64,000 nucleotides of DNA, from the NCBI GenBank assembly GCA_913043285.1, contig CAJWML010000002.1:248001-312000 (forward strand). Direction: 5' to 3'. This DNA comes from CAKZNE01 sp002695025 (GTDB lineage Bacteria > Bacteroidota > Bacteroidia > Flavobacteriales > Schleiferiaceae). Made by a program: the position numbers and the translations under genes. The notes under the pieces were generated by a model, which was not told the DNA's origin, did no database searches, and was given only the letters and a program-made list of their open reading frames with translations. This document shows positions 18,782-26,916 of this stretch, one piece after another (the stretch's first letter is position 1; each line of letters begins with the position of its first letter).

Positions 18782-21700
18782 TCATTGATTTACATGTACC
18801 CAGCCTACGATTCCATTATGATTAACTTGTTTCCATCCGTCTTTACCTTCTTCTAAAATAGTGGTGTTATCCAGGGAAGTGGCCAGCCCCAGTACAGCAG
18901 CATCCTGATCCGGTTTGAGCCGAATTACCAGGTCTGCAGGTATAATTTTAGCCAGAAGCCCCTGAACAGACTTGCGGACATCTTTTTCGGGATGGTTTTC
19001 CGCAATTTTCCTCAGTGCTTTCCGGCTGATGACCTCTGTACCGGTACTTTGGTGCATATAATCCCAGTGGGACTGGGCAATCATGTGGTTGCTAAGGCTG
19101 AATTTCAAACTGGTTTTTTCATGGCCTGAGTCTACATTTTCATTACCAAAAACCGTCCATGATTGAAAAGCAGCTCCATCGCTATTAGATGGCACAGATA
19201 AGCTTACCTGTGTATTTTTAATAAAGATTCGGTAGAAGTTATTCAAGCCATTGGCACGTCCTGCGAGGTCTTTGGTACATTTAACCTCCACAGCCGCAGG
19301 AACACCCAGTTTCTCTACTTTCAGTACATACTGGTTTTCCGGAGCAAGACTGGAATCACAATCAAATAACAGGTAAAGCTTGCGGATACGGGGGCGCTTG
19401 CCGGAAGCAAAGTTTTTGGTGAAGTTAATTTTCAGTTTCAGTCTGGACCACACCGGAGGATAGGCCATTTTTTGCCTGACCTTACCGGCCTGGTCACCCA
19501 GGATAAAGTTAAACATATCCTCAGCTCCCCGGCTGGGTTGACTCTTCTCAATTTCCTGCCCTTCTTTTTTAGAAGGAATGTACGTCCAGCTCCACGAAAT
19601 GGGCTGATCACTATAAACCGCATAGAGCTTTTCTGATTTTCGCAGCGTACCTTCTTTATCAGGTTGCAGGCTTATGACTACGTTACTGTTTTCAGGTAAG
19701 GGCGGTCCTTCAGGATCAAATTCCACCTTAATAAGGTTTACGTCACTTATCCGGGCCAGTTGCTGGTCCGTTAAGAGTAATCCGAAAGATACAGGGTCCA
19801 GGTAGGTTTCCCCGTAATGGTTAAGTTGTTTAATAGGACCTGGTGTTTCATCAGCGTCAAGGCCAATCTGCAATTTATTGGATCTCTCACTGAAATTAAA
19901 TTCATTCAGCAACCTGGTCCTGATCTTATTGATATTGTTCTTATACAAAGGCATCAGATCGTGTACCTGATCTTTTAACCTCCCGGGGTTCACATCTGAT
20001 TTTTGGAGCAGTTTCTGAATGGCTGTTGTCAGCTCACTCATTTTCCAGTTGACGTCAATCGGGGATAATATGGTAGTTTCATAGGCCTTTACCATAAGGT
20101 AGAGGTAGTAAATAAGGGTGTGCCGGGCTTCCTGTTCCATCTCATTTATACAACCCACCGCTTCGGGGTTAAGCTTATCCAGGCCTTCGGTTTTTTGTTT
20201 TTGGAAGTTCACAATGGCAATAGTGGAGGAGCTTATTTTGGCATAACCCTCACTGACCTCTTCAATAGCAATCAGTAAGTTGAGCAGGGCTTTTGTTTTA
20301 CGCTCGTTCAGGTCGCGTATCTTATTGGTTAGTTCATTCCATTCTTCACTTTCGGATTCCAAACGTTTAAGCTCGGCTTCTACCTCAGACTCTGGAACCT
20401 GTAAAGCGCCTATGGCTTCTGAAGCTTTGGAAAGAGCGGGGCCTAGATTGGAACCTATCTTTCGCAACATTTTCTTATCGGAACCCGGAACTTCTTCGTC
20501 AGGAAATTTACTCTTGAATTCCATTAATTTTTTCTGTGCTTCCAGGGCTTCTTTGGAAGCTTTGCTGGCTTTATCGAATACACCACCCATTTCGGAGACA
20601 GCATCTGCAGCAGTATTGTTACCCATAATAAAATCTCCAGCTACCTCGCCCAGTGATCCTACGGCACCCAGAGCGGGCTGGCCCACCGGTATTACCTTTA
20701 GAATTGCTGATGCCATTTTTATCCCGGCTGTGATCATGGCTTTTATTTCCAAATCATTGCGGGCCTTATCCATCAATTTATTTTCCAGGTCAGATAACTC
20801 AACGGCCAGGTTTTCCAACTGTGGACGCAAGCTTTCCAGAACGTTCTCGTGGGTGGTGATTTTTTCCTTCGCGGTGGCAATTTGCTCTACTCCCTTGTCA
20901 ATATTTTGGTTCAGGTTTTTAATGCCTTCAGTAAGAATATCCGACATCTCTTTAACTGAACGAGCCTTGACATTGATCCAATTGGTTAACAGGAGTATAT
21001 GCAGGGCGCGCTCTGCTTCCTGCTCAAATAGTTTTACTGTTCCATGAAGCGACAGAAAGGGTGTGAAGCCTGCCCCATGGCCATAATAGTCAAGATGCTG
21101 ACGGGACCGTTGTAATATCAGGGCTATATCACTGGCCGCCCTTGCCCATTGCATGGCAGAATTGTCATTCCAAAGATCAGATTTGGGCACTTCACCGGAA
21201 AGAGTATGCTCATAATCAGCCAATAAAGTTGGAAGATCATCCACGGCACCCGCCAGGTGGAGGTCGCGGGCATATTCCAGCACTTTCTGGAGTTGTAAAG
21301 GGTGTATCCACAAACCGGCCTGATCCAGGTGTTTGCTTTGACTTTTGCCCTTGATAATGTCAGCTGGCAATGCCTTAGCACCCGTTCCGCTTTTGGTGGT
21401 ATGATTTCCTTCTAATTTAGCCACGTCCTTGCCGGCATTATCCGTTCCAAAGGCGTCCATATACAGTTTTACGGCATATTTGGCTGATTTCAAAGGCCTG
21501 CCGGCTGTACCCCCTCTGTAATCCCTTTCTTTTTGTCCTGCTTTTCCGGGGCTATTATCGGAATGATCCATGAGTTTTTTATCCGTGGTGATGATCTCGC
21601 CCCCGTTTCCTGCGTTTCCAGGCTTACCCGGGGCCACGGCATCTGTACCATCCGTAGGAAAGCTGTCTGTTCCCCAGGTATGGGTACCACTGGTACCCTT

Positions 21701-22420
21701 TATAAAAGACCAATACCAGCCATAGGTATAGTAAATAGCGGGAGTGTCAAAACTTACCTGCGCCTTGCTTATAGCAGGTGTTTTTACAGCAGCTTCAAAA
21801 CCGTCACGACTTTGGCGGCTTTCGCCATCTTTTCCGTCCGCACCAGCACCGGGGTCCTGGCCATTGCCCCCGCAGGCCAGCAAACGCTGTTCTTGGTCAT
21901 CAGCAGGTTCTGATTTTCCTATAAACAGATGAATGTTCCCGGCATGGCGCCCGTGGGCTCCGTTCTCACCCTTTTGCTGACCAGCAGCGTTCTGCGCTTT
22001 TTTAACGGCCCATGGTAGGGGAGAGCTGTTAATGGATGCCTTGGCAGTGCCCCAAACCAGTTTACGGGCATAAACCGTTAAATTAGTTTCGGGGATCTTC
22101 AGCTGCCCGTGAACTTCAAGGGTATCGCACTGTATTTCCAATGATCTGATCTTAAGCTTGGGGTTGCGCGCATCCTGGCTTTTACGGCTATCCTCCAATA
22201 GTTCCCAAAGACCGTTTTCATGGCCCTTCTTTAAAACCAGGTGAACTCCAGAAATGATATGGTTTTCGGAACCATCGGCATTTTGGGTATGGTGTTTAGT
22301 TATGTAAAAACTGCTTTGGGGATCGGGTTTGGCAGGGTAGGATGCTAAAAAGGTACGTTGCGGGCTAATGTTCGCAAGATCCACGATCTGGCGTGTACTG
22401 GTTGATTCTAGTTTGTTCAT
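18782..22420 (-). CDS. giant protein with coiled coils, hydrophobic helical hairpin and C-terminal SH3 domain
   Basis: A 1212-residue protein without a signal peptide. Residues 100-300 are Gly-rich and low in hydrophobics (repeated GENGAHG- and GADGKDG-like stretches), recalling collagen-like or beta-helix linkers. Residues about 480-720 form long coiled coils around a hydrophobic segment (about 553-597, with AGIKMASAILKVIPVG), an arrangement like the head of alpha-pore-forming toxins. The last 55 residues (ADLVIRLKPD...GWKQVNHNGIVGWVHV) are a bacterial SH3 domain. I do not recognise a named family. A contractile- or lysis-released toxin is one possibility, a structural protein another. It converges with the 1110-residue gene, with 113 bases between stops. 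Confidence 0.78.
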   Translation of the reverse strand: MNKLESTSTRQIVDLANISPQRTFLASYPAKPDPQSSFYITKHHTQNADGSENHIISGVHLVLKKGHENGLWELLEDSRKSQDARNPKLKIRSLEIQCDTLEVHGQLKIPETNLTVYARKLVWGTAKASINSSPLPWAVKKAQNAAGQQKGENGAHGRHAGNIHLFIGKSEPADDQEQRLLACGGNGQDPGAGADGKDGESRQSRDGFEAAVKTPAISKAQVSFDTPAIYYTYGWYWSFIKGTSGTHTWGTDSFPTDGTDAVAPGKPGNAGNGGEIITTDKKLMDHSDNSPGKAGQKERDYRGGTAGRPLKSAKYAVKLYMDAFGTDNAGKDVAKLEGNHTTKSGTGAKALPADIIKGKSQSKHLDQAGLWIHPLQLQKVLEYARDLHLAGAVDDLPTLLADYEHTLSGEVPKSDLWNDNSAMQWARAASDIALILQRSRQHLDYYGHGAGFTPFLSLHGTVKLFEQEAERALHILLLTNWINVKARSVKEMSDILTEGIKNLNQNIDKGVEQIATAKEKITTHENVLESLRPQLENLAVELSDLENKLMDKARNDLEIKAMITAGIKMASAILKVIPVGQPALGAVGSLGEVAGDFIMGNNTAADAVSEMGGVFDKASKASKEALEAQKKLMEFKSKFPDEEVPGSDKKMLRKIGSNLGPALSKASEAIGALQVPESEVEAELKRLESESEEWNELTNKIRDLNERKTKALLNLLIAIEEVSEGYAKISSSTIAIVNFQKQKTEGLDKLNPEAVGCINEMEQEARHTLIYYLYLMVKAYETTILSPIDVNWKMSELTTAIQKLLQKSDVNPGRLKDQVHDLMPLYKNNINKIRTRLLNEFNFSERSNKLQIGLDADETPGPIKQLNHYGETYLDPVSFGLLLTDQQLARISDVNLIKVEFDPEGPPLPENSNVVISLQPDKEGTLRKSEKLYAVYSDQPISWSWTYIPSKKEGQEIEKSQPSRGAEDMFNFILGDQAGKVRQKMAYPPVWSRLKLKINFTKNFASGKRPRIRKLYLLFDCDSSLAPENQYVLKVEKLGVPAAVEVKCTKDLAGRANGLNNFYRIFIKNTQVSLSVPSNSDGAAFQSWTVFGNENVDSGHEKTSLKFSLSNHMIAQSHWDYMHQSTGTEVISRKALRKIAENHPEKDVRKSVQGLLAKIIPADLVIRLKPDQDAAVLGLATSLDNTTILEEGKDGWKQVNHNGIVGWVHVNQ

Positions 22421-22605
22421 GACCCATGATGAGTTTGGTTGGAGATAGGATGAGTTTTCAGTTTTAAAAGGTACTCATAATTACTTACGCTACACAGGTA
22501 TGACCAGTAGAAAAACCCGGAGAGCGGAATGCCCTTGAATTTTAGAAGACCTTATTTCTTTGTTTTTACTAAATATGAGACTTTCTTCATGCATTATATT
22601 TTAAA

Positions 22606-22655
22606 CCACTTAAACCAAACCCACATGGAACAATGAATCAGCCATCCCCGATTCC
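22606..22655 (+). pseudogene. relic of the 5' end of an FAD-oxidase paralogue
   Basis: The segment from ttaaaccaaacccacatg onward matches the leader and first codons of the intact FAD oxidase at 23205-23250: the leader is identical, and the coding part differs by one inserted g and a few substitutions (aacaatgaatca against aacaacgaatca, then atcc..gattcc in both). Similarity stops where a REP-like palindrome begins. This looks like the stub of a lost tandem copy. Confidence 0.7.
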
Positions 22656-23204
22656 CTGCTGTGCCCTTCGATACTCCCCTGCGGGGAACTCAGCATGACA
22701 ACATGGTGGGTGGCGGGCTTTATCTACGCTTTATCTACGGGGTATCTACGCTTTATCCATGCTTTTGATACGTATCAAGCTGGGATGGGCCGGTGCCCTT
22801 TCAATAGGTGGGATTTTTTTGCGTTGAATTATTGATGAAGAAGAAAAACCTGAAATGGAGGGGTATTGAATTAAACGGTAAAGGGGGTGGTTTGGTGTTG
22901 GTAGTTTTTTAGTGGTTAGTAGGAAGGTGGTTAATTACAGAGAATTAGCAGTTACTTTTTGATTGAATTTTTCGGCATTGTGTGTATTCTGTTTGGTTGT
23001 GATACTTAAGGGTTGACTCGAGAAGGTTTGGTCGCGTGTCTCTAAATTAGGCAAGCAGGAGTTAATGGTACAGGATTCTAATAATTTCACTGCTCAATCC
23101 GGGTCATTTACTAAGAAAAAATGCCCACTCCAGAGAATAGTATTCCAGATCATATTGGTTTTAGTAATATGGATAGGCTTTTACTATAAAGCTTTACTAC
23201 TAAT
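22656..23204. repeat. REP-like palindrome and short tandem repeats in a 550-base spacer
   Basis: A REP-like copy (22,670-22,700, core cttcgatactcccctgcggg) is followed at 22,721-22,762 by three imperfect repeats of tatctacgctt / tatctacgggg. The remainder up to the FAD oxidase leader shows no gene. Confidence 0.55.
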
Positions 23205-23219
23205 TTAAACCAAACCCAC

Positions 23220-24905
23220 ATGAACAACGAATCAACAATCCTTGATTCCAAAGTGAAAATTCTCTCGGATTATTTAAGTGAGCTTCAGGGAAAAATCTCT
23301 TCAGCTACACAAGTTATGGTCACGGCAGGCGACTGGGCACACCAGGTATTGTACAATGAACACTGTCAGATCTTCAACAGGCGTTTCCAGGAAAAGCCCT
23401 GGGCCATTGTATACTGTGGCCATGCCAAGGACGTACAGATCACCTACAAATTGGCGATGGCCATGAACCTGCCGGTACGTATACGGGCGGGCGGTCATGA
23501 CCACGAAGGAGAATGTACCGGTACCAATACCATTCTCATTGATGTATCCCGAATGGATACGGTGAAAGTAAACGATAAAGGTCTGGCCACCATTGGTCCG
23601 GGTAACATCTTTAAGAACCTGACCACCAAACTGGCGGATAAAGACGTAATGATAGCTCATGGAACCTGTGCTACCGTAGGTATTTCCGGTTTTATTATGG
23701 GCGGGGGCTGGGGACCCTGGACGCGCAAACACGGTATGTGTTGCGAGTGGCTGATGGGTGCCGACCTCGTGCTGGGAGATGGCAGCACCGTAAGTGTAGA
23801 TGCAGAGGGTGCGAATGTGCCGGACTTATTATGGGCCCTGCGCGGTGGCGGTGCCATGAGCTACGGACTGGTGACGGAATTCCGTATACAAACCTTTGTG
23901 TTGCCGCCCAAACTGATCCGCTTTCATTTGAACTGGAACCTTTACAAGCCAAAAGATAGTGATCAGCCGGAGTGTAACCATCCTACCATTAAAGTATTGC
24001 AGGCCTGGGAAGCGGCTATTGAGTCCGACCAGACCAGCCAGCTGATCGGGACTAACCTGCAGATCAACGCCAAACCGGCCGGTGACCAGCCTTTTAATAA
24101 AGATACCGTTTGCCACAACTGCCGCATGTACGGGTATTGGGAAGGAGACTGGGATTCGCTGAATACTTTTATCCAGGAATGGTTTACCGATAAAGGCGTT
24201 AAGCCGGATGAGGTATGTGATGATGGAGAAGGTGGCTCCGATTCCAATGAGGTATACGGTGAAAACCTGATGAGTAACTGGGCGCGTGAATCCTTTAACC
24301 CTATTTTAAAGGCCCGCCACGAAAGGGGGGAGGACCTGTTGGCTCACCCTGAACACAAGCAGTTATTATTGCAAGGCAAACCCCTGCCACCGGATTTTGA
24401 CGATCCTGCTCCGCATAAGATCACTTCCCGCCTGGTAGAGCCCCAGGGCCTGGGTGATGATGGCTACGAAGCTTTACTACAAAGCCTTACCTCAGACCTG
24501 CTATTGGATGGGAACCGTAAGCTGGGGTTGATGAGTTACGTAACCCTGGGTGCTATTGTGGGTGACTACTACCGCGAAAACCCGAAGGGTGGTGACAGCT
24601 CCTTTCCCTACAAGCAAATGCTGTACACCATACAATACCAAACCTGGTGGAATACGCATGAGTGTGAGGTAAAGGAAAGGCAGAACAACAAAGTGTACAA
24701 TCGTACCAACCGGGCGCTGGACTGGATGGAAGTAGCGCGGGATTACGATATTCCCAATACCTCCGGGGCCTTTATCAGCTTTAAGGACAGTTCTATACCC
24801 ACGCGTACCTACTTTGCGCAGAACTACGATAAACTGGTAGAGATCAAGGAGAACTTTGTGAAAGACCCGTTCAACCATTTACGAATACGGAAGAGTATCA
24901 TTTGA
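23220..24905 (+). CDS. FAD-linked oxidase, berberine-bridge-enzyme type
   Basis: A 561-residue flavoprotein of the PCMH/BBE group. It has the FAD motif RIRAGGHDHEG with His93, the attachment site for 8-alpha-histidyl-FAD in the family, and GTCATVGISGFIMGGGWG with Cys150 where bicovalent members bind the 6-position of the flavin. The C-terminal BBE motif (TYFAQNYDKLVEIK) is intact. No signal peptide is seen. Known relatives oxidise sugars, alcohols or natural-product intermediates using O2; the substrate here is unknown. The gene is monocistronic, with a strong terminator 20 bases downstream, and is flanked by decayed copies of its own two ends. Confidence 0.88.
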   Translation: MNNESTILDSKVKILSDYLSELQGKISSATQVMVTAGDWAHQVLYNEHCQIFNRRFQEKPWAIVYCGHAKDVQITYKLAMAMNLPVRIRAGGHDHEGECTGTNTILIDVSRMDTVKVNDKGLATIGPGNIFKNLTTKLADKDVMIAHGTCATVGISGFIMGGGWGPWTRKHGMCCEWLMGADLVLGDGSTVSVDAEGANVPDLLWALRGGGAMSYGLVTEFRIQTFVLPPKLIRFHLNWNLYKPKDSDQPECNHPTIKVLQAWEAAIESDQTSQLIGTNLQINAKPAGDQPFNKDTVCHNCRMYGYWEGDWDSLNTFIQEWFTDKGVKPDEVCDDGEGGSDSNEVYGENLMSNWARESFNPILKARHERGEDLLAHPEHKQLLLQGKPLPPDFDDPAPHKITSRLVEPQGLGDDGYEALLQSLTSDLLLDGNRKLGLMSYVTLGAIVGDYYRENPKGGDSSFPYKQMLYTIQYQTWWNTHECEVKERQNNKVYNRTNRALDWMEVARDYDIPNTSGAFISFKDSSIPTRTYFAQNYDKLVEIKENFVKDPFNHLRIRKSII

Positions 24906-24924
24906 TCCTGGTTTTGGAAGAAAG

Positions 24925-24948
24925 AACCCCGGCTTAGCCCGGGGTTTT
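24925..24948 (+). terminator. rho-independent terminator of the FAD oxidase gene
   Basis: Stem aaccccgg / ccggggtt with a short loop, followed by ttcgttt. A decayed version of the same stem follows the 3' relic near 26,090. Confidence 0.7.
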
Positions 24949-25028
24949 CGTTTAATTTAAATCACATGACCGTGCTATACTTTACGTGATAAGATACCCG
25001 TTACTAAAGCCTTAATGACCTTTATAAC

Positions 25029-25607
25029 GTGAAACTTTTATTACTGACCTTTAGCTTTCTTATTAGCAGTAGCCTTCTGTATGGTCAGGCTTTAGGCTTG
25101 AGTGCTGGTTATGTGCAATACAGTACGGAACAGGTGCCTGAGGCAATGGGAAGTACTATGGAGGCCTATGTAGCTTTTGATAGCATAACTCCGAGTAGCG
25201 AGATTATTATAGCCGTTGGATTTTCACGTTTACAGGGTTACTCCGATTGGTTACAGAGTAATGTAAATATTGGTGCCCGAAGAGTTCAGTTGGCCTGGCA
25301 GCGTATCATTCCACTAAAAAGCAGGCTCCAACTACTGGCCGGGGTATCTCTAAATTATATGGGAACTTCCTTTTGCTATACGAGAGACGGTATAGCCTTT
25401 ACAAATCAAGGATATCATTCAGGCCCAGGATTATATGGGGGACTCCGTTATGGTAAAACGGCTGATCTACCCTTGGGAATTGAGTTAACTGTGGGACCTG
25501 TGATTTTTGTTACAGAAGAGTGGGATGATCAAATACCCTATTGCCTGAATATTCAATTGGGTATCACTTATAGCTTATACAAAAAGCGGAATCACACTCT
25601 TGAATAG
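25029..25607 (+). CDS. small outer-membrane beta-barrel-like protein
   Basis: A 192-residue protein with a signal peptide ending near LLYGQ. The remainder alternates polar and hydrophobic residues, with Gly/Tyr-rich strands (LSAGYVQYS, LGITYSLY at the end), like an eight-stranded porin-family barrel, but no named family is recognised. The start is GTG at 25029: the only nearby ATG (25015) is in another frame and stops after five codons. No operon partner. Confidence 0.65.
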   Translation: MKLLLLTFSFLISSSLLYGQALGLSAGYVQYSTEQVPEAMGSTMEAYVAFDSITPSSEIIIAVGFSRLQGYSDWLQSNVNIGARRVQLAWQRIIPLKSRLQLLAGVSLNYMGTSFCYTRDGIAFTNQGYHSGPGLYGGLRYGKTADLPLGIELTVGPVIFVTEEWDDQIPYCLNIQLGITYSLYKKRNHTLE

Positions 25608-25924
25608 GCGGGAAACCTGATTCTATCAGGTCGGAGATCAATAAACTTAACCCAGCTACATTTTAAGACTACTTATCGTCTCCAAAATAATAATCCCCAG
25701 CCATGACGGCCGGGGACCTTAATCCGCCACATTTTTTTGCTCCTGGTGGCAGATGTTTTTTATTTCATACGGGAAAGCTCGTGAAAAATTCACCACTCGT
25801 TTGGATTATTTCGTTAGTGCAGGTTTTACAAGTGTAGACGGTAAAAAGGAGAGGGTGGGCATAAACGAATTAGCAGAAATGCCCGAAAATTCTCTTAATA
25901 AGGCATGCTTTCCAAGTACCTTTA
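25608..25924. other. spacer with a hairpin, no supported gene
   Basis: A hairpin at 25694-25716 (tccccagcc / ggccgggga, one mismatch) is followed after 17 bases by a T7 run and may end the preceding transcript. An 80-codon frame at 25753-25995 crosses into a pseudogene in a shifted frame and is not called. Confidence 0.4.
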
Positions 25925-26095
25925 GGAGCCCTCAGCTTCAAGGACCGCTGCATTTCCCCGCATACGTACTTTTACCCAGAACTACGATAAACTAGTTGGA
26001 GCTCAAGGAAGACTTAGTGAAAGACCAATATAGCTACGTATGGGTATGGAAGAGTATTATTTGATCCTGGATTGGAAGGGGAAGCCTGGCTTAGT
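25925..26095 (+). pseudogene. relic of the 3' end of an FAD-oxidase paralogue
   Basis: The stretch cagaactacgataaact (25,977-25,993), gtgaaagacc (26,019-26,028) and ggaagagtattatttgatcc (26,047-26,066) repeats the last about 45 codons and stop region of the intact FAD oxidase at 24,770-24,910 with scattered substitutions and frame breaks (tagt for agag, accaatatagcta for cccgttcaacca). Similarity continues past the stop into the decayed terminator (cctggcttagtg). It is a dead copy next to the defence operon. Confidence 0.8.
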
Positions 26096-26126
26096 GTAAG
26101 TTTTTTCAGGAATTAGTAACAATGTG

Positions 26127-26157
26127 TTTGGTACTTAAGGAATCCACATTATATTTA
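26127..26157 (+). promoter_or_regulatory. Bacteroidetes-type promoter of the defence operon
   Basis: TTTG at 26127-26130, a spacer of exactly 19 bases and TATATTTA at 26150-26157 fit the Bacteroidetes consensus TTTG-N19-TAnnTTTG with one mismatch. The first ATG follows 25 bases later. Confidence 0.55.
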
Positions 26158-26182
26158 CTTCACTACTTAGACTAGTGAATAA

Positions 26183-26743
26183 ATGAAAATTTCTTTGAAT
26201 ATAAGAACGGGCTACACTTTCAGAGGGAGAAAAAACATATCTGATAGTAGGGAAATAGCAGTTATACAGCCAACGGATGTTGATTCCGGAGAATTAAAGG
26301 ATACTATAAGCTATATTGCCAAGGATCAGGTTTCCCCTTTAGAAAAACACCTTTTAAAGTCAGGGGATGTTCTTCTGTCCAATAAGGGGCTGAACTTTAC
26401 TACTCATTTATATAAAGGGAAACAAGCAGCGGTTGCTACGTCTTCATTTTTTATACTTAGCCCAGAGCCGGATAAACTCAGGTCCGAATACCTGTACTGG
26501 TACCTTCAACAGCCTGCAACTATTAAAATACTCCAGAGTATGATGTCGGGGAGCACTGTTCTGTCTTTATCAAAAAGTTCACTGGAGAACCTGGAAGTAC
26601 CTTTGCCTCCATTAGCTGTTCAGGATAAGATTATCCAAATGAACTATTGGGTGGAAGAGGAGAGCAAAGAGTTGAAAAATCTCATAACTAAGCGTAGGGA
26701 ATATAGGGATGCATATAACTGGGAGCTAATTAAAGGAATATGA
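26183..26743 (+). CDS. single-TRD type I HsdS-like specificity subunit
   Basis: 186 residues with one target-recognition domain followed by one conserved helix. FRGRKNISDSREIAVIQ resembles the TRD start, KSGDVLLSNKG and SGSTVLSLSKSSLENLEVPLPPL are HsdS landmarks, and the C-terminal helix dimerises in the family. Full HsdS has two TRDs (about 400 residues), so this half-size subunit would need to dimerise or recognise a short, possibly palindromic site. The stop overlaps the next start by 4 bases. The gene is AT-rich compared with the housekeeping genes nearby. Confidence 0.82.
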   Translation: MKISLNIRTGYTFRGRKNISDSREIAVIQPTDVDSGELKDTISYIAKDQVSPLEKHLLKSGDVLLSNKGLNFTTHLYKGKQAAVATSSFFILSPEPDKLRSEYLYWYLQQPATIKILQSMMSGSTVLSLSKSSLENLEVPLPPLAVQDKIIQMNYWVEEESKELKNLITKRREYRDAYNWELIKGI

Positions 26744-26916
26744 AGTCCGGGGATAATAAATTTCATAACGAGAAGAGTATTACCATCATTAATAATAATC
26801 ATTATGAGAATAATTATTACCTGGCACCTCCTGTAGACAATAAAAGAGTTCGTAACAAATCGGGCATCCTAAAATTGATATTCAAAGTGTTCTCTTTTAT
26901 TAAAAGCCTGTTATGA
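26740..26916 (+). CDS. 58-residue protein of unknown function in the defence operon
   Basis: A small reading frame joined by ATGA overlaps to both neighbours (start 26740-26742 over the HsdS stop, stop 26914-26916 over the methylase start). Double coupling is strong evidence that it is translated. The product begins MKSGDNKFHNEKSI, has an Asn/Tyr-rich middle (NNNHYENNYYL) and a basic, hydrophobic C-terminal helix (about residues 42-58, LKLIFKVFSFIKSLL) that could touch the membrane or pack on a partner. No family recognised. A regulatory or assembly subunit is possible. Confidence 0.65.
   Translation: MKSGDNKFHNEKSITIINNNHYENNYYLAPPVDNKRVRNKSGILKLIFKVFSFIKSLL

Noticed and set aside
20280..21047. 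Plus-strand frame of 255 codons inside the 1212-residue gene
   Set aside because: Antisense to a well-formed coiled-coil coding region; Ser/Arg-rich translation typical of a shadow frame.
25753..25995. Plus-strand frame of 80 codons
   Set aside because: Its 3' half is the decayed FAD-oxidase copy read in a wrong frame.
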